DNA from: Kozakia baliensis
GTDB taxonomy: Bacteria; Pseudomonadota; Alphaproteobacteria; Acetobacterales; Acetobacteraceae
NCBI RefSeq assembly: GCF_001787335.1
Contig: NZ_CP014674.1
Location: forward strand, 876,501 to 940,500
DNA: 64,000 bases
Direction of reading: 5' to 3'
Under the pieces are notes generated by a model that saw only the letters and a program-made list of their open reading frames with translations, was not told the origin of the DNA and searched no databases. The position numbers were made by a program, and so were the translations under genes. Each line of letters opens with the position of its first letter. The stretch's first letter is position 1. This document shows positions 8,463-16,232 of this stretch, piece after piece.

Positions 8463-8902
8463 GACACAATTCTTCACGAGCGGATGTATCGCTTTTACGA
8501 GTTTTTTTGCTGATGGTGCTTGTTATCATCAGTGGAGCCATTCTGCGCATCGTTCCGCTCGGTTTGCCGTTTTTCGTGACCAAATGGGGCGGTACATGGC
8601 TTTGGGGCATGATGTTCTGGTGTGTCACGACGCTTCTATTTCTCGGGCGGTATCCGTTCCGCGCGATGCTGGTCGCTATTCTCCTAGCCAGCCTCACCGA
8701 GTGCCTGAAACTCGTCCACACGCCCTTGCTCGATCATTTTCGCGCTGAAAGGGTAGGGCGCTTTCTTTTGGGGCGGCACTTCGCCTTGGCCGATCTTGCG
8801 GTTTATGCAGCGGCTATCATCGTTGCCACATGGTGTGCGCGCACGAGTTTTGGGCGCAAATTTCTCAAAGCCTCGGCCGGAAAAACAAACCGAATTTCCT
8901 GA
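8459..8902 (+). CDS. DUF2809 family membrane protein
   Basis: This is a small integral membrane protein of about 147 residues with four hydrophobic segments. The pattern ILRIVPLGLPFFVTKWGGTWLWGMMFW and ECLKLVHTPLLDHFR..GRFLLGRHFALADLAVYA matches the DUF2809 family, whose function is unknown. The start is uncertain: a TTG at 8459 overlaps the GH5 TGA, an ATG upstream at 8402 would put 60 bp inside GH5, and an ATG at 8513 would remove part of the first segment. Overlap with the secreted glycosidase suggests co-transcription. Confidence 0.7.
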   Translation: MRHNSSRADVSLLRVFLLMVLVIISGAILRIVPLGLPFFVTKWGGTWLWGMMFWCVTTLLFLGRYPFRAMLVAILLASLTECLKLVHTPLLDHFRAERVGRFLLGRHFALADLAVYAAAIIVATWCARTSFGRKFLKASAGKTNRIS

Positions 8903-8931
8903 CAGAAAATTGTGTCTATTTGCCTGTGACC

Positions 8932-9558
8932 CTAATGCGTTGCGGGCCAGGCCTGCATTCCAATCCGCCCGATCTCCAATAATTTTTGGCGCGATACGCC
9001 GTCACGTGCTTGCAGCGCCATTCCTCGTGCCAACGATCCAAAAAACGCCGCCAACCCTTCCACGTCTGTGTCCGCAGGGAGGTCGCCCTCCGCAACGCCT
9101 TGCTGTAAACGCTCCGCCATCGCCGCTTCGGACTGTGCCCGTTGTTGCGCCATCAACTCGCGTAAGCGCGCTTGAGCGGGTGCGCATTGTGTCCCTGATA
9201 CCGAGATCATGCATCCCGCCGGCAAATCCTCGCGCGTGAACTCCGTAGCGGCTGCGACCATCAAATTTTCGAACGTCGTACGCGTATCCGTGGCCCCATG
9301 CAAAACGTCTGAGAACCATGTGTGGGCCGCTTTCAAATAAGCGTCGGTCGCTTCCTGATACAAACGTTTCTTGCTGCCGAACGCATTGTAGAAGCTTGAA
9401 GGGCTAATTCCCATCGCCGCTGTCAGATCGTCGAAGCTGGTCCCTTCATAACCCCGATCCCAAAATAAATGCATGGCAGCGCATAATGCCTGTTCCCGGT
9501 CGAAAGCCTGGGGGCGGCCACGACCTCGCCGGGCGGGAGTTGATTTTTTTGGTGTCAT
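8932..9558 (-). CDS. TetR family transcriptional repressor
   Basis: The protein has 208 residues. The N-terminal basic tail (MTPKKSTPARRGRGRPQ) leads into a TetR helix-turn-helix: FDREQALCAAMHLFWDRGYEGTSFDDLTAAMGISPSSFYNAFGSKKRLY. The C-terminal ligand domain resembles the YjdC/AcrR-C group (DLPAGCMISVSGTQCAP). The start at MTPKK is chosen because everything upstream in the frame crosses the intergenic operator. It is divergent from an SDR gene, with a perfect 18-bp palindrome between them. Regulation of that SDR and of itself is the simple reading; the inducer is unknown. Confidence 0.88.
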   Translation of the reverse strand: MTPKKSTPARRGRGRPQAFDREQALCAAMHLFWDRGYEGTSFDDLTAAMGISPSSFYNAFGSKKRLYQEATDAYLKAAHTWFSDVLHGATDTRTTFENLMVAAATEFTREDLPAGCMISVSGTQCAPAQARLRELMAQQRAQSEAAMAERLQQGVAEGDLPADTDVEGLAAFFGSLARGMALQARDGVSRQKLLEIGRIGMQAWPATH

Positions 9559-9607
9559 CGCTCCATAATTCCTTGACGGGGAAGTCGCACGTCTCATATC
9601 CCATATC

Positions 9608-9625
9608 TTGGAGCGCGCGCTCCAA
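9608..9625. promoter_or_regulatory. TetR operator, perfect 18-bp palindrome
   Basis: TTGGAGCGCGCGCTCCAA is a perfect palindrome in the 145-bp gap between the divergent TetR repressor and SDR genes. TTGGAGCG-type half sites are common for TetR regulators of divergent oxidoreductases. It lies 50 bp from the repressor start and 79 bp from the SDR start, so one dimer or two could block both promoters. Confidence 0.72.
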
Positions 9626-9703
9626 ATTTTAAGCCGTTCATTTCCGCAATCTGGGCGTAAGAACCAATATCGTTCATGGCCCGAGCAAACAGGTTTATCA
9701 ACT

Positions 9704-10450
9704 ATGAGCAAGCTTTCGGGAAAAGTTGCGATCGTTACCGGCGCATCCAAAGGGATCGGTGCTGGGATCGCCAAGGCGCTGGCGGCCGAAGGTGCTGCGG
9801 TTGTCGTCAATTACGCCTCCAGCAAAACGGGCGCCGATAAAGTGGTTGCCGCCATCACCGATGCAGGCGGTAAAGCCGTTGCCGTGCAAGGCGATGTATC
9901 ACGCAAAGCGGACGCGCAAGCCATCGTCGATGCTGCCATCAACCAATTCGGACAGCTCGATATTTTGGTCAATAATTCCGGCGTTTACGAGTTCGCCACG
10001 ATCGAGGAGATCACCGAAGAGCATTTTCACCGTCTCTTCAACATCAACGTTCTCGGCACTTTATTGACGACTCAAGCCGCAGTTCACCATTTGAGCGCGG
10101 GCAGCAGCATCATCAATATCAGTTCCGTCGCCTCGCGCCTTACGCTGCCCGCTTCAGCGGTCTATAGCGGCACGAAAGGCGCAATCGACGTCATTACCGG
10201 TTCTCTGGCGCGTGAACTCGGGCCGAAGCAAATCCGGGTCAACGCCATCAATCCCGGCTTGGTCGAGACCGAAGGCACTCAAAGCGCAGGCGTGTCCGGC
10301 TCCGACATGGAAAAATCCATCATCGCCCAAACGCCGTTGGGCCGCACAGGGCAGATACAAGACATCGCCCCGGTTGCCGTGTTTCTTGCCTCCGACGATT
10401 CCCGCTGGGTCACCGGCGAAACGTTGATCACTTCTGGCGGGCTACGCTGA
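9704..10450 (+). CDS. short-chain dehydrogenase/reductase (classical SDR)
   Basis: This 248-residue protein is a classical SDR. The cofactor loop is TGASKGIGAGIA, NNSG follows beta-4, the catalytic Ser is in NISSVASR, and YSGTK supplies the YxxxK pair. The C-terminal GETLITSGG is the usual family ending. No acidic residue dictates NADH, and the Asn-Tyr-Ala after beta-2 suggests NADPH. The start MSKLSGKVAIVTG is chosen from family length; the frame is open further upstream, across the operator. It is divergent from, and probably repressed by, the TetR protein. The substrate is unknown. Confidence 0.87.
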   Translation: MSKLSGKVAIVTGASKGIGAGIAKALAAEGAAVVVNYASSKTGADKVVAAITDAGGKAVAVQGDVSRKADAQAIVDAAINQFGQLDILVNNSGVYEFATIEEITEEHFHRLFNINVLGTLLTTQAAVHHLSAGSSIINISSVASRLTLPASAVYSGTKGAIDVITGSLARELGPKQIRVNAINPGLVETEGTQSAGVSGSDMEKSIIAQTPLGRTGQIQDIAPVAVFLASDDSRWVTGETLITSGGLR

Positions 10451-10459
10451 ATTTCTTTG

Positions 10460-10484
10460 CGGCCTGATACTTTCCGTCAGGCCG
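10460..10484 (+). terminator. hairpin after the SDR gene
   Basis: CGGCCTGA (10460-10467) and TCAGGCCG (10477-10484) form a perfect 8-bp stem with a 9-nt loop, 10 bp after the SDR stop. No U-run follows, so it is a weak or factor-assisted terminator, or an RNA-stabilising hairpin. Confidence 0.45.
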
Positions 10485-10516
10485 TCAATAGTGTGTCACG
10501 CGACTGGTCATTGCTT

Positions 10517-10553
10517 CCAAAAGATACAATAATAAACATATTGTATCTTTTGG
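10517..10553. promoter_or_regulatory. perfect 14-bp inverted repeat upstream of the FkbH-like gene
   Basis: CCAAAAGATACAAT (10517-10530) and ATTGTATCTTTTGG (10540-10553) flank the 9-nt spacer AATAAACAT. The right arm ends 7 bp before the ATG at 10561 and runs into GGGGCGAG, the likely ribosome-binding site. As DNA it could be an operator; as RNA, a 14-bp stem would hide part of the Shine-Dalgarno region. As a terminator it would lack a U-run. It is AT-rich compared with its neighbours. Confidence 0.55.
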
Positions 10554-10560
10554 GGCGAGT

Positions 10561-12453
10561 ATGTGCGTGGACGAATTATTTCCTACAGCGTCGGCGGAAT
10601 CCATCGGGACAACTTATGTTCCTAAGAGGCTGCTGCTGATCGGCATGTGCCCGGTACACACATTGTTGCAGGCTTTCCCGCCCGAATGTCGCGTCGATCA
10701 CATGCTTTGGGAATCGCATCCTCATTCACCACTCCCGGAAATCGATTTTCAGGAATATGAAGGCGTTATCGTCGGCCTCACGCTACGCCATATCCTTTTT
10801 GCCGCGGCCTCTCCTTCGGAAAAACACTGGCCGAGCGACGTGCTCTGGACCCGGTTGGCCGGAACCGGGCAGATGCAGGAATATTTCGATTCCTGCGCGG
10901 GGAAATTACGCGAAAGGCTCGCTCCGTTGCGCGAATGGGCGGCACGTCGTCCGCTCCTCATCCTGCCTTTCATCGAACCGCGTGAAAATTACTTAGGCCT
11001 TTTGTTTCCGCGCTATTCGCTCGATAATCCTGCTTGGTTCGTCCAACGGCTCAACCAAGTTCTGGAAGAAACCATTGCCGAATGGGGAAACGCCTGGCTC
11101 ATCGACGTGAACGAAGTCCTCAACGCCGTTGGTCGCCTCCGTATTCAGGATGATTACGTCAACCATCTCAGCCACGCGACCTATATGTTCGATCCCAATG
11201 TCGAGCACGAACGAGACCGTCAACGTATACAGCCTTCGACTCCGCCTTCGGAACTCTACGGTTCTGTTGCGGGCGTCCGTGAGGCGACGGGCTTGATCGT
11301 CAAACGCATTTTCGACGCTCTGAAAATCATTCGCGGTGAGGAGACGATTAAGCTCATCATCATCGATCTGGACGACACGCTCTGGCGTGGTATCGCGGCC
11401 GATGAGGAACGCGATATTTGGGGCGATCCCGAAGGATGGCCGCTTGCTTTCGCCGAAGCTCTGCTGGTCTTCAAAGCGCGTGGCGGTCTCCTCGCTATCG
11501 TTAGCAAAAACGATGAAAACGACACGCTCGAACGTCTCCGCTCCATCCACGCGGGGCGCCTCGACGCGGAGGATTTCGTTTCCATCCGCATTAATTTCGA
11601 ACCCAAATCACGCAATGTCGGGGAAATTCTGGCCGACGTGAATATCCTGCCTTCCAACGCCCTCTTCATCGACGACAATCCCCGCGAAGCCGATGAAGTG
11701 CGATTGGTATTCCCCGATCTGCGCGTCCTCTCCAAAGAACATTTCGATTGGCGACGTCGCATCCTTCTTTCGCCGGAGACGCAAGTCGCCCGTTTAAGTG
11801 CTGAATCGGGGAGACGGACGGAAAACGTGCAGGCGTTGATCGAACGCGAACGTGCGAAAGCGGCGCTTTCTCGCGAGGAGTGGCTCGCTTCGCTCGAACT
11901 GGTACAACGCCATGCCGTTATCCGCAGCGTGAAAGACGCACATTTCCCCCGTGCATTCGAACTCCTCAATAAAACCAACCAGTTCAACACCACCGGGCGT
12001 CGCTGGACTCATGAGGAACTGCAATCTCATTTCAAGACTGGCGGCATCCTGGTCTGTGCTTTCCTACGCGACCGGATGGTTGATAACGGCCTGATCGGTG
12101 TCGTTCTCCTTCAGAATGAGCGGATTATTCAAGCCGTGCTGTCCTGCCGCGTTTTCGGCCTAGGAGCGGAAACCGCCATGCTCCACGCCGCCATGAAACT
12201 GGCTCTCAATACGCAAGATCATGCTATCGCTCATATCGAGGATAGCGGCAAAAATTTCACCTGCCACCGTTACTTCTTGCAGGCAGGGTTCGAAGAACAA
12301 TCTGAGGGCACATTCATCGGGCGAGAACAAGTACCATACCCTGCTCATATCCACGCCGAATGGGCTGCGGATTTTCCAGCATCCGACAAACATTCGCGTG
12401 TAGGATGGAAATTTCCCCCAATTTTTCGGCTTCGCAAATCTAAAAAATTCTAA
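10561..12453 (+). CDS. FkbH-like HAD-IIIC phosphatase/transferase with GNAT-like C-terminus
   Basis: The protein has 630 residues. Residues 1-230 form an SGNH-hydrolase-like N-terminal region (GVIVGLTLRHILF, PLLILPFIEP, WLIDVNEVLNAVG). Residues 260-400 are a HAD domain with D269-L-D-D-T (catalytic D269 and D271) and FIDDNPREADEVR. The C-terminus (FELLNKTNQFNTTGRRW..LLQAGFEEQ) resembles the GNAT-like end of FkbH proteins. FkbH enzymes load glyceryl units from 1,3-bisphosphoglycerate onto acyl carrier proteins in polyketide or surface-sugar pathways. No ACP, ketosynthase or KAS III gene lies next to it, so its acceptor is unclear. A perfect inverted repeat sits right before the start codon. Confidence 0.82.
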   Translation: MCVDELFPTASAESIGTTYVPKRLLLIGMCPVHTLLQAFPPECRVDHMLWESHPHSPLPEIDFQEYEGVIVGLTLRHILFAAASPSEKHWPSDVLWTRLAGTGQMQEYFDSCAGKLRERLAPLREWAARRPLLILPFIEPRENYLGLLFPRYSLDNPAWFVQRLNQVLEETIAEWGNAWLIDVNEVLNAVGRLRIQDDYVNHLSHATYMFDPNVEHERDRQRIQPSTPPSELYGSVAGVREATGLIVKRIFDALKIIRGEETIKLIIIDLDDTLWRGIAADEERDIWGDPEGWPLAFAEALLVFKARGGLLAIVSKNDENDTLERLRSIHAGRLDAEDFVSIRINFEPKSRNVGEILADVNILPSNALFIDDNPREADEVRLVFPDLRVLSKEHFDWRRRILLSPETQVARLSAESGRRTENVQALIERERAKAALSREEWLASLELVQRHAVIRSVKDAHFPRAFELLNKTNQFNTTGRRWTHEELQSHFKTGGILVCAFLRDRMVDNGLIGVVLLQNERIIQAVLSCRVFGLGAETAMLHAAMKLALNTQDHAIAHIEDSGKNFTCHRYFLQAGFEEQSEGTFIGREQVPYPAHIHAEWAADFPASDKHSRVGWKFPPIFRLRKSKKF

Positions 12454-12768
12454 AGCTACAGGAAGCCCCGATTTTATTTCCGTCAATGGAGATGAGAAAG
12501 TAAGTATTCGTATCTTAGCTCAAAGCAATGCGCGAACGTGTCAGTTTGCTCGTCTGTTAAGTCCGGGGAAGCAGAACGTTTGGTTTTGGTCGGTAAATCG
12601 TAAGAGCAGGCATCGTTTGCGGAAAAAAATTGCCATAGAAACGAGCAGATTCCACGACCTTAAACTATATGAAACTCATGGCGGTGATTTGGCACGAACA
12701 ATGCAAAGACTCGTTGTCCGATATGACCGGTCTATATGCGCAAGCACGCTCATGCAGGATCTTAGATT
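12454..12768. other. AT-rich spacer between FkbH-like and GNAT genes
   Basis: These 315 bp have visibly lower GC than the flanking genes. One forward frame happens to be open throughout (ending at the TGA at 12769-12772 region) and encodes a basic stretch, LRKKIAIETSRFHDLKLYE, but it has no start codon with a ribosome-binding site. It could be the remnant of a lost gene or chance. No RNA gene or strong repeat was seen. Confidence 0.4.
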
Positions 12769-13326
12769 ATGAATTCATGTGCCCAGAAGCAATCCTTCCA
12801 GATCCGCGACGCGCGCCTGACGGAGGTAGAGCAGTTGCCTGCCATTGAGATTTCTGCGGCACAATCTTTCATGTCTGTGCCAGGGCTGACTTGGATTGCG
12901 ACCTCAGATGCGATGTCAGCGGACGCGCATCGGAAATCTATACGGACAGGGACAAGCTGGGTCGCTGTGAATACAATGGATACGCCTGTCGGTTTTTTGA
13001 CAGCTTCTGTGGAGCACAATGACGTTCATATCCTCGAGATGTCAGTTGCTTCACCCTGGCAGGGATATGGGATCGGGAAAGCATTACTTCGGCATCTCAA
13101 ACAATGGGCTCTGCGCGAAAAACTGACCGGCATAACCTTAACCACTTTCCAAGAAGTTCCGTGGAATGCGCCATTCTACTCCAAAATGGGTTTCGTGATC
13201 CTCTCGAATAAAGCTTTGGATCAGCGTTTGGCATCCGTCCTCGATAGGGAGCATAGCCACGGATTTCCAAAGGGTTCTCGGTGTGCGATGCGGTTCGATC
13301 TGAGGCGCATCGCACACCAAAAATAG
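12769..13326 (+). CDS. GNAT family N-acetyltransferase
   Basis: This 185-residue protein has a GNAT fold. Beta-4 is VHILEMSVASPWQGYGIGKALLRHLKQWA, where QGYGIGKAL is the acetyl-CoA pyrophosphate loop (Q/RxxGxG/A); the later NAPFYSKMGF is the usual Tyr-containing motif B. It should acetylate a small molecule or a protein N-terminus in the cytoplasm; the substrate is unknown. It is isolated between two low-GC spacers and is less GC-rich than its neighbours, consistent with horizontal acquisition. Confidence 0.83.
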   Translation: MNSCAQKQSFQIRDARLTEVEQLPAIEISAAQSFMSVPGLTWIATSDAMSADAHRKSIRTGTSWVAVNTMDTPVGFLTASVEHNDVHILEMSVASPWQGYGIGKALLRHLKQWALREKLTGITLTTFQEVPWNAPFYSKMGFVILSNKALDQRLASVLDREHSHGFPKGSRCAMRFDLRRIAHQK

Positions 13327-13921
13327 TAATTAAGTGGCCGCTATTCGAGTAACGAGGCTTGGTCAATTGTGTCTGAGATGAGGGCGAGAGCGACCATCCC
13401 ATGCCAAATTAGCCCCACTTCGCCCCCGTTTGCGCTCATATTCGCATCTTCTAGCCGATTCATGGACGTGTTTTCTCACGAACTGACAGACCGCGTTACT
13501 GGTTAAAAATTAATAATGAATGTCGGCTTTGGCCGCTTTGCTGCTTGCGCGATTTCGGTAAAATACACGCTGCTAAGGCCTTTTCGGCTGAAAATTCCTC
13601 CCGCAACGTAGAAAATGTTCGACACGGCAGTTTCGCGCGAGGCGTTCAAATTTTTTTCAGGGATGGCACCAACCCAAAGTTCTGGATTATCGTTACGGAA
13701 GCGGACGATAGAAAGGCAGAAGGGAAGCGTGCGATGCTGCTGATTGAGGGCGGGATAATCGTTAATGCGAAACGCACGCCGCGCGCTGCTATGTTGTGGC
13801 AACGCAGCGATTGCCGCGCTTATAACGATGACAATCCGCATATCACGCGTAAGCAGGACTCTATCGAGCGGCCCAGTTCGGCACCCGATCTCGCCACCAC
13901 GAAATTAAGGAACGATTTTTC
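13327..13921. other. long AT-rich intergenic region
   Basis: This 595-bp stretch lies between the GNAT gene and the purine operon. It carries one weak minus-strand reading frame (listed separately) and the likely promoter of the downstream operon. No tRNA, transposon end or strong hairpin was found. Confidence 0.4.
13503..13841 (-). CDS. possible small exported protein, unknown
   Basis: This 112-residue minus-strand frame begins with a signal-peptide-like stretch (MRIVIVISAAIAALPQHSSA) and ends with FIINF, the aromatic final residue seen in outer-membrane proteins. There is no clear ribosome-binding site, the composition is not strongly coding, and no family is recognised. It could be spurious. 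It is divergent from the acid phosphatase gene and shares the upstream region. Confidence 0.25.
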   Translation of the reverse strand: MRIVIVISAAIAALPQHSSARRAFRINDYPALNQQHRTLPFCLSIVRFRNDNPELWVGAIPEKNLNASRETAVSNIFYVAGGIFSRKGLSSVYFTEIAQAAKRPKPTFIINF

Positions 13922-14623
13922 ATGAAGGCACTGCGCGCTGGATTTTTGGCGCTCGCCCTTTTCTCCATCCCGTTCGCATCGGCACAATCCATCCCGCAAA
14001 CGACCGGGCGCGAACCGACGAACGTGGGAGATGCCATCATCGCCGCCAGCGCCTATCACGATAGCGGTCGTTATGAGGAAGACCTCAACGCCGTGCTGAA
14101 ACAAGCGACGGATTGGGTTCTCCAGCGTGCAGGTAAGGCGCGCAAACCCGCGATCGTTCTGGATATCGACGAAACATCACTCTCCAACTGGCCTGCCATC
14201 CGCGCCAATGGCTTCGGCTACATCGTCGGCGGAAATTGCGATGCTTTGCCTAAAGGCCCATGCGGTGCGGCAGCGTGGGAGCAGAGCGCGCAAGCTCCGG
14301 TTATTCCCGCGACTTTAAATTTATTCCGCCAGGCGCAAGCCCATCGCGTGACGGTTTTCTTTATTACGGGGCGATACGAAAACGAACGCGCCGCCACGGC
14401 TAAAAACCTCCTCGCTGCCGGTTACAAAAATTGGGGGGATCTGATCCTGCGCCCCGACGGCGCGCATAGTTACGCCGCTGTGTACAAAGCTCCGGCCCGT
14501 GCCGCCATCGAAGCCAAGGGTTACACCATCATCGCCAATCTGGGCGACCAGCCCTCCGATCTCGCAGGTAGCCACGCCGAGCGCGCTTTCCTCCTGCCTA
14601 ACCCTTTTTATCGCGTGCCATAA
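13922..14623 (+). CDS. secreted HAD family acid phosphatase (class B/plant-type)
   Basis: This 233-residue protein has a signal peptide (MKALRAGFLALALFSIPFASAQ) and a HAD domain. The nucleophile motif is LDIDETSLSNW (D81, D83), followed by VFFITGRYENER and NLGDQPSDLAG. This matches the PF03767 acid phosphatase family (plant VSP-like, P4-lipoprotein-like). It is expected in the periplasm, dephosphorylating nucleotides or other monoesters. Its stop overlaps the start of the flavin monooxygenase (TAATG), making it the first gene of the purine/ureide operon. Nucleotide salvage feeding purine breakdown would fit, but that link is inference. Confidence 0.85.
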   Translation: MKALRAGFLALALFSIPFASAQSIPQTTGREPTNVGDAIIAASAYHDSGRYEEDLNAVLKQATDWVLQRAGKARKPAIVLDIDETSLSNWPAIRANGFGYIVGGNCDALPKGPCGAAAWEQSAQAPVIPATLNLFRQAQAHRVTVFFITGRYENERAATAKNLLAAGYKNWGDLILRPDGAHSYAAVYKAPARAAIEAKGYTIIANLGDQPSDLAGSHAERAFLLPNPFYRVP

Positions 14624-16062
14624 TGCAAACAGAACGCCTTCAATCCCTCGCGCTCCAAGTCGAACAAGATTTGGAGAAAATTAATTACGCGACAAAGGAA
14701 TGGTCGCCTCCAATTTTGCATGATGGAGAAAAAGCGCTGGATGTCGCCATCATCGGTGGCGGGCAGGGCGGTTTGGCCACTTCCTTCGCCCTACGTCGCA
14801 TCGGCCTGCACAACGTCCAGGTGTTCGAACGCGCCCCGGAAGGCGGAGCCGGGCCGTGGCTGACCTTCGCACGCATGATCACCTTGCGCACCCCTAAACA
14901 CGTCACTGGGCCGGATCTCGGTATCCCTTCGCTTACGCCGCGCTCTTGGTTCGAAGCGCGCTACGGCGAACAGGCCTGGCGCGATCTGGACAAGATCGAC
15001 CGTAAGGATTGGCAGGCTTATCTCGATTGGTTCCGTGATACGCTGCGCCTCCCGGTCGTCCATGATCATGAGCTAGAAGGCGTGGAATGGGAGGGCGGTC
15101 TGCTGCATCTTACCTTCCGCCGCGCGAATGGTGAAACCCATACCGTCCGCGCGCGCAAGTTGGTGCTTGCCACCGGGATCGAAGGTTGCGGTGAATGGTA
15201 TGTTCCGCCCTTCATTCGTGACGCGCTTTCTTCATCGCTTTACGCCCATACCCATCAGGAAATCGACTTCGAAGCTCTGCGCGGTAAACGCATCGGTGTA
15301 CTCGGTGGCGGCGCTTCCGCTTTCGATAACGCCGCGACAGCGCTCGAAGCCGGGGCGGGGAGCGTGGCGCTTTGTATCCGTCGCCAGGAACTGCCACGCA
15401 TCAATCCTTATCGCTGGATGGAGAATGCGGGCTTCCTCGCGCATTTCCCCGCACTGCCGGATCTGACGCGCTGGCGTTTCATGCGCCGCATTTTCGATCT
15501 CAACCAACCGCCTCCGCAGGACACATTCTGGCGCTGTAGCCGCCACGATAATTTCAGCTTTCACCCTGGCACGCCGTGGCTCTCCGCCCGCGAGGAAGAA
15601 AGCGGGATTGCGGTCACCACGCCCCAGGGCGAGATGAAATTCGATTTCGTCATCATCGGCACCGGCTTCATCATCGATTTCACTAAACGCCCCGAAACGG
15701 CGGGCTTTGCCGAAAGCGTCGCCCTCTGGCGCGATAAATTCACGGCTCCGGAAGGCGAGGAAAGCGTCGTGCTCGGGACCTATCCGTATCTCGGCGCACA
15801 CAGCCAATTCCTGCCGCGCGATGCGGCCGACCCGAAGGCGGAAATGCTGACTTCGATCTACAATTTCACCTTTGCGGCTACACCCAGCATGGGCCTCTCC
15901 GGTGCCTCCATCAGCGGGATGCGCTTCGGTGTCGAGCGCCTCGCTCGCTCGCTCGCCAACGATCTGTTCGTCCAGGATGGCGAAAAACATCTCGAAAGCC
16001 TTCTCTCCTACGAGACCGAAGAACTCGTCAGTCTCGGCAAGCCGGATGAACAAGCACCATGA
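14623..16062 (+). CDS. FAD/NAD(P)-dependent flavin monooxygenase-like protein
   Basis: The protein has 479 residues with two Rossmann loops: VAIIGGGQGGLATSFALRRIG (FAD, residues 41-61) and IGVLGGGASAFDNAATALEAG (NAD(P), near residue 226), plus the late VIIGTGFIIDF. This two-dinucleotide layout is that of class B flavin monooxygenases (FMO/BVMO/N-hydroxylases). It sits inside an overlapping operon for urate breakdown, coupled on both sides by TAATG and ATGA overlaps. No uricase (PucL/UaZ), PuuD or HpxO gene lies in the operon. One possibility is that it oxidises urate or another purine; another is that it acts on the N-carbamoyl substrate of the following amidase. Neither is shown by sequence. 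Confidence 0.78.
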   Translation: MQTERLQSLALQVEQDLEKINYATKEWSPPILHDGEKALDVAIIGGGQGGLATSFALRRIGLHNVQVFERAPEGGAGPWLTFARMITLRTPKHVTGPDLGIPSLTPRSWFEARYGEQAWRDLDKIDRKDWQAYLDWFRDTLRLPVVHDHELEGVEWEGGLLHLTFRRANGETHTVRARKLVLATGIEGCGEWYVPPFIRDALSSSLYAHTHQEIDFEALRGKRIGVLGGGASAFDNAATALEAGAGSVALCIRRQELPRINPYRWMENAGFLAHFPALPDLTRWRFMRRIFDLNQPPPQDTFWRCSRHDNFSFHPGTPWLSAREEESGIAVTTPQGEMKFDFVIIGTGFIIDFTKRPETAGFAESVALWRDKFTAPEGEESVVLGTYPYLGAHSQFLPRDAADPKAEMLTSIYNFTFAATPSMGLSGASISGMRFGVERLARSLANDLFVQDGEKHLESLLSYETEELVSLGKPDEQAP

Positions 16063-16232
16063 CGGAATTTTCCGAGATCGAAATATTGGCGCAGGCCAAC
16101 CAATTGAGGATCGATCCTGCCTATCTGCCGGAAGTTCGCGCCAATTTGGATTTGCTGCGCCGTTACGCTGCCCTCATCGAAGGGCTCGAACTGCCGGACC
16201 GCTTGGAACCGGCCTACGAGTATCATCCATGA
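16059..16232 (+). CDS. AtzG-like small subunit (DUF4089)
   Basis: This 57-residue protein lies between the monooxygenase and the amidase, with ATGA overlaps at both ends. The sequence (ILAQANQLRIDPAYLPEVRANLDLLRRYAALIEGLELP) matches the DUF4089/AtzG helical pattern, in which a four-helix small protein stabilises an AtzE amidase. In Klebsiella the equivalent HpxX accompanies HpxY. It is a likely subunit of the next gene product. Confidence 0.82.
   Translation: MTEFSEIEILAQANQLRIDPAYLPEVRANLDLLRRYAALIEGLELPDRLEPAYEYHP

Noticed and set aside
10517-10553. Inverted repeat as rho-independent terminator of the SDR gene
   Set aside because: The stem is AT-rich and not followed by a U-run, and an earlier hairpin at 10460-10484 is closer to the SDR stop. 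A regulatory role is preferred.
13545-13925. Plus-strand 126-codon frame running into the acid phosphatase start
   Set aside because: It lacks a ribosome-binding site and coding-like composition, and it ends just inside the next gene; treated as intergenic.
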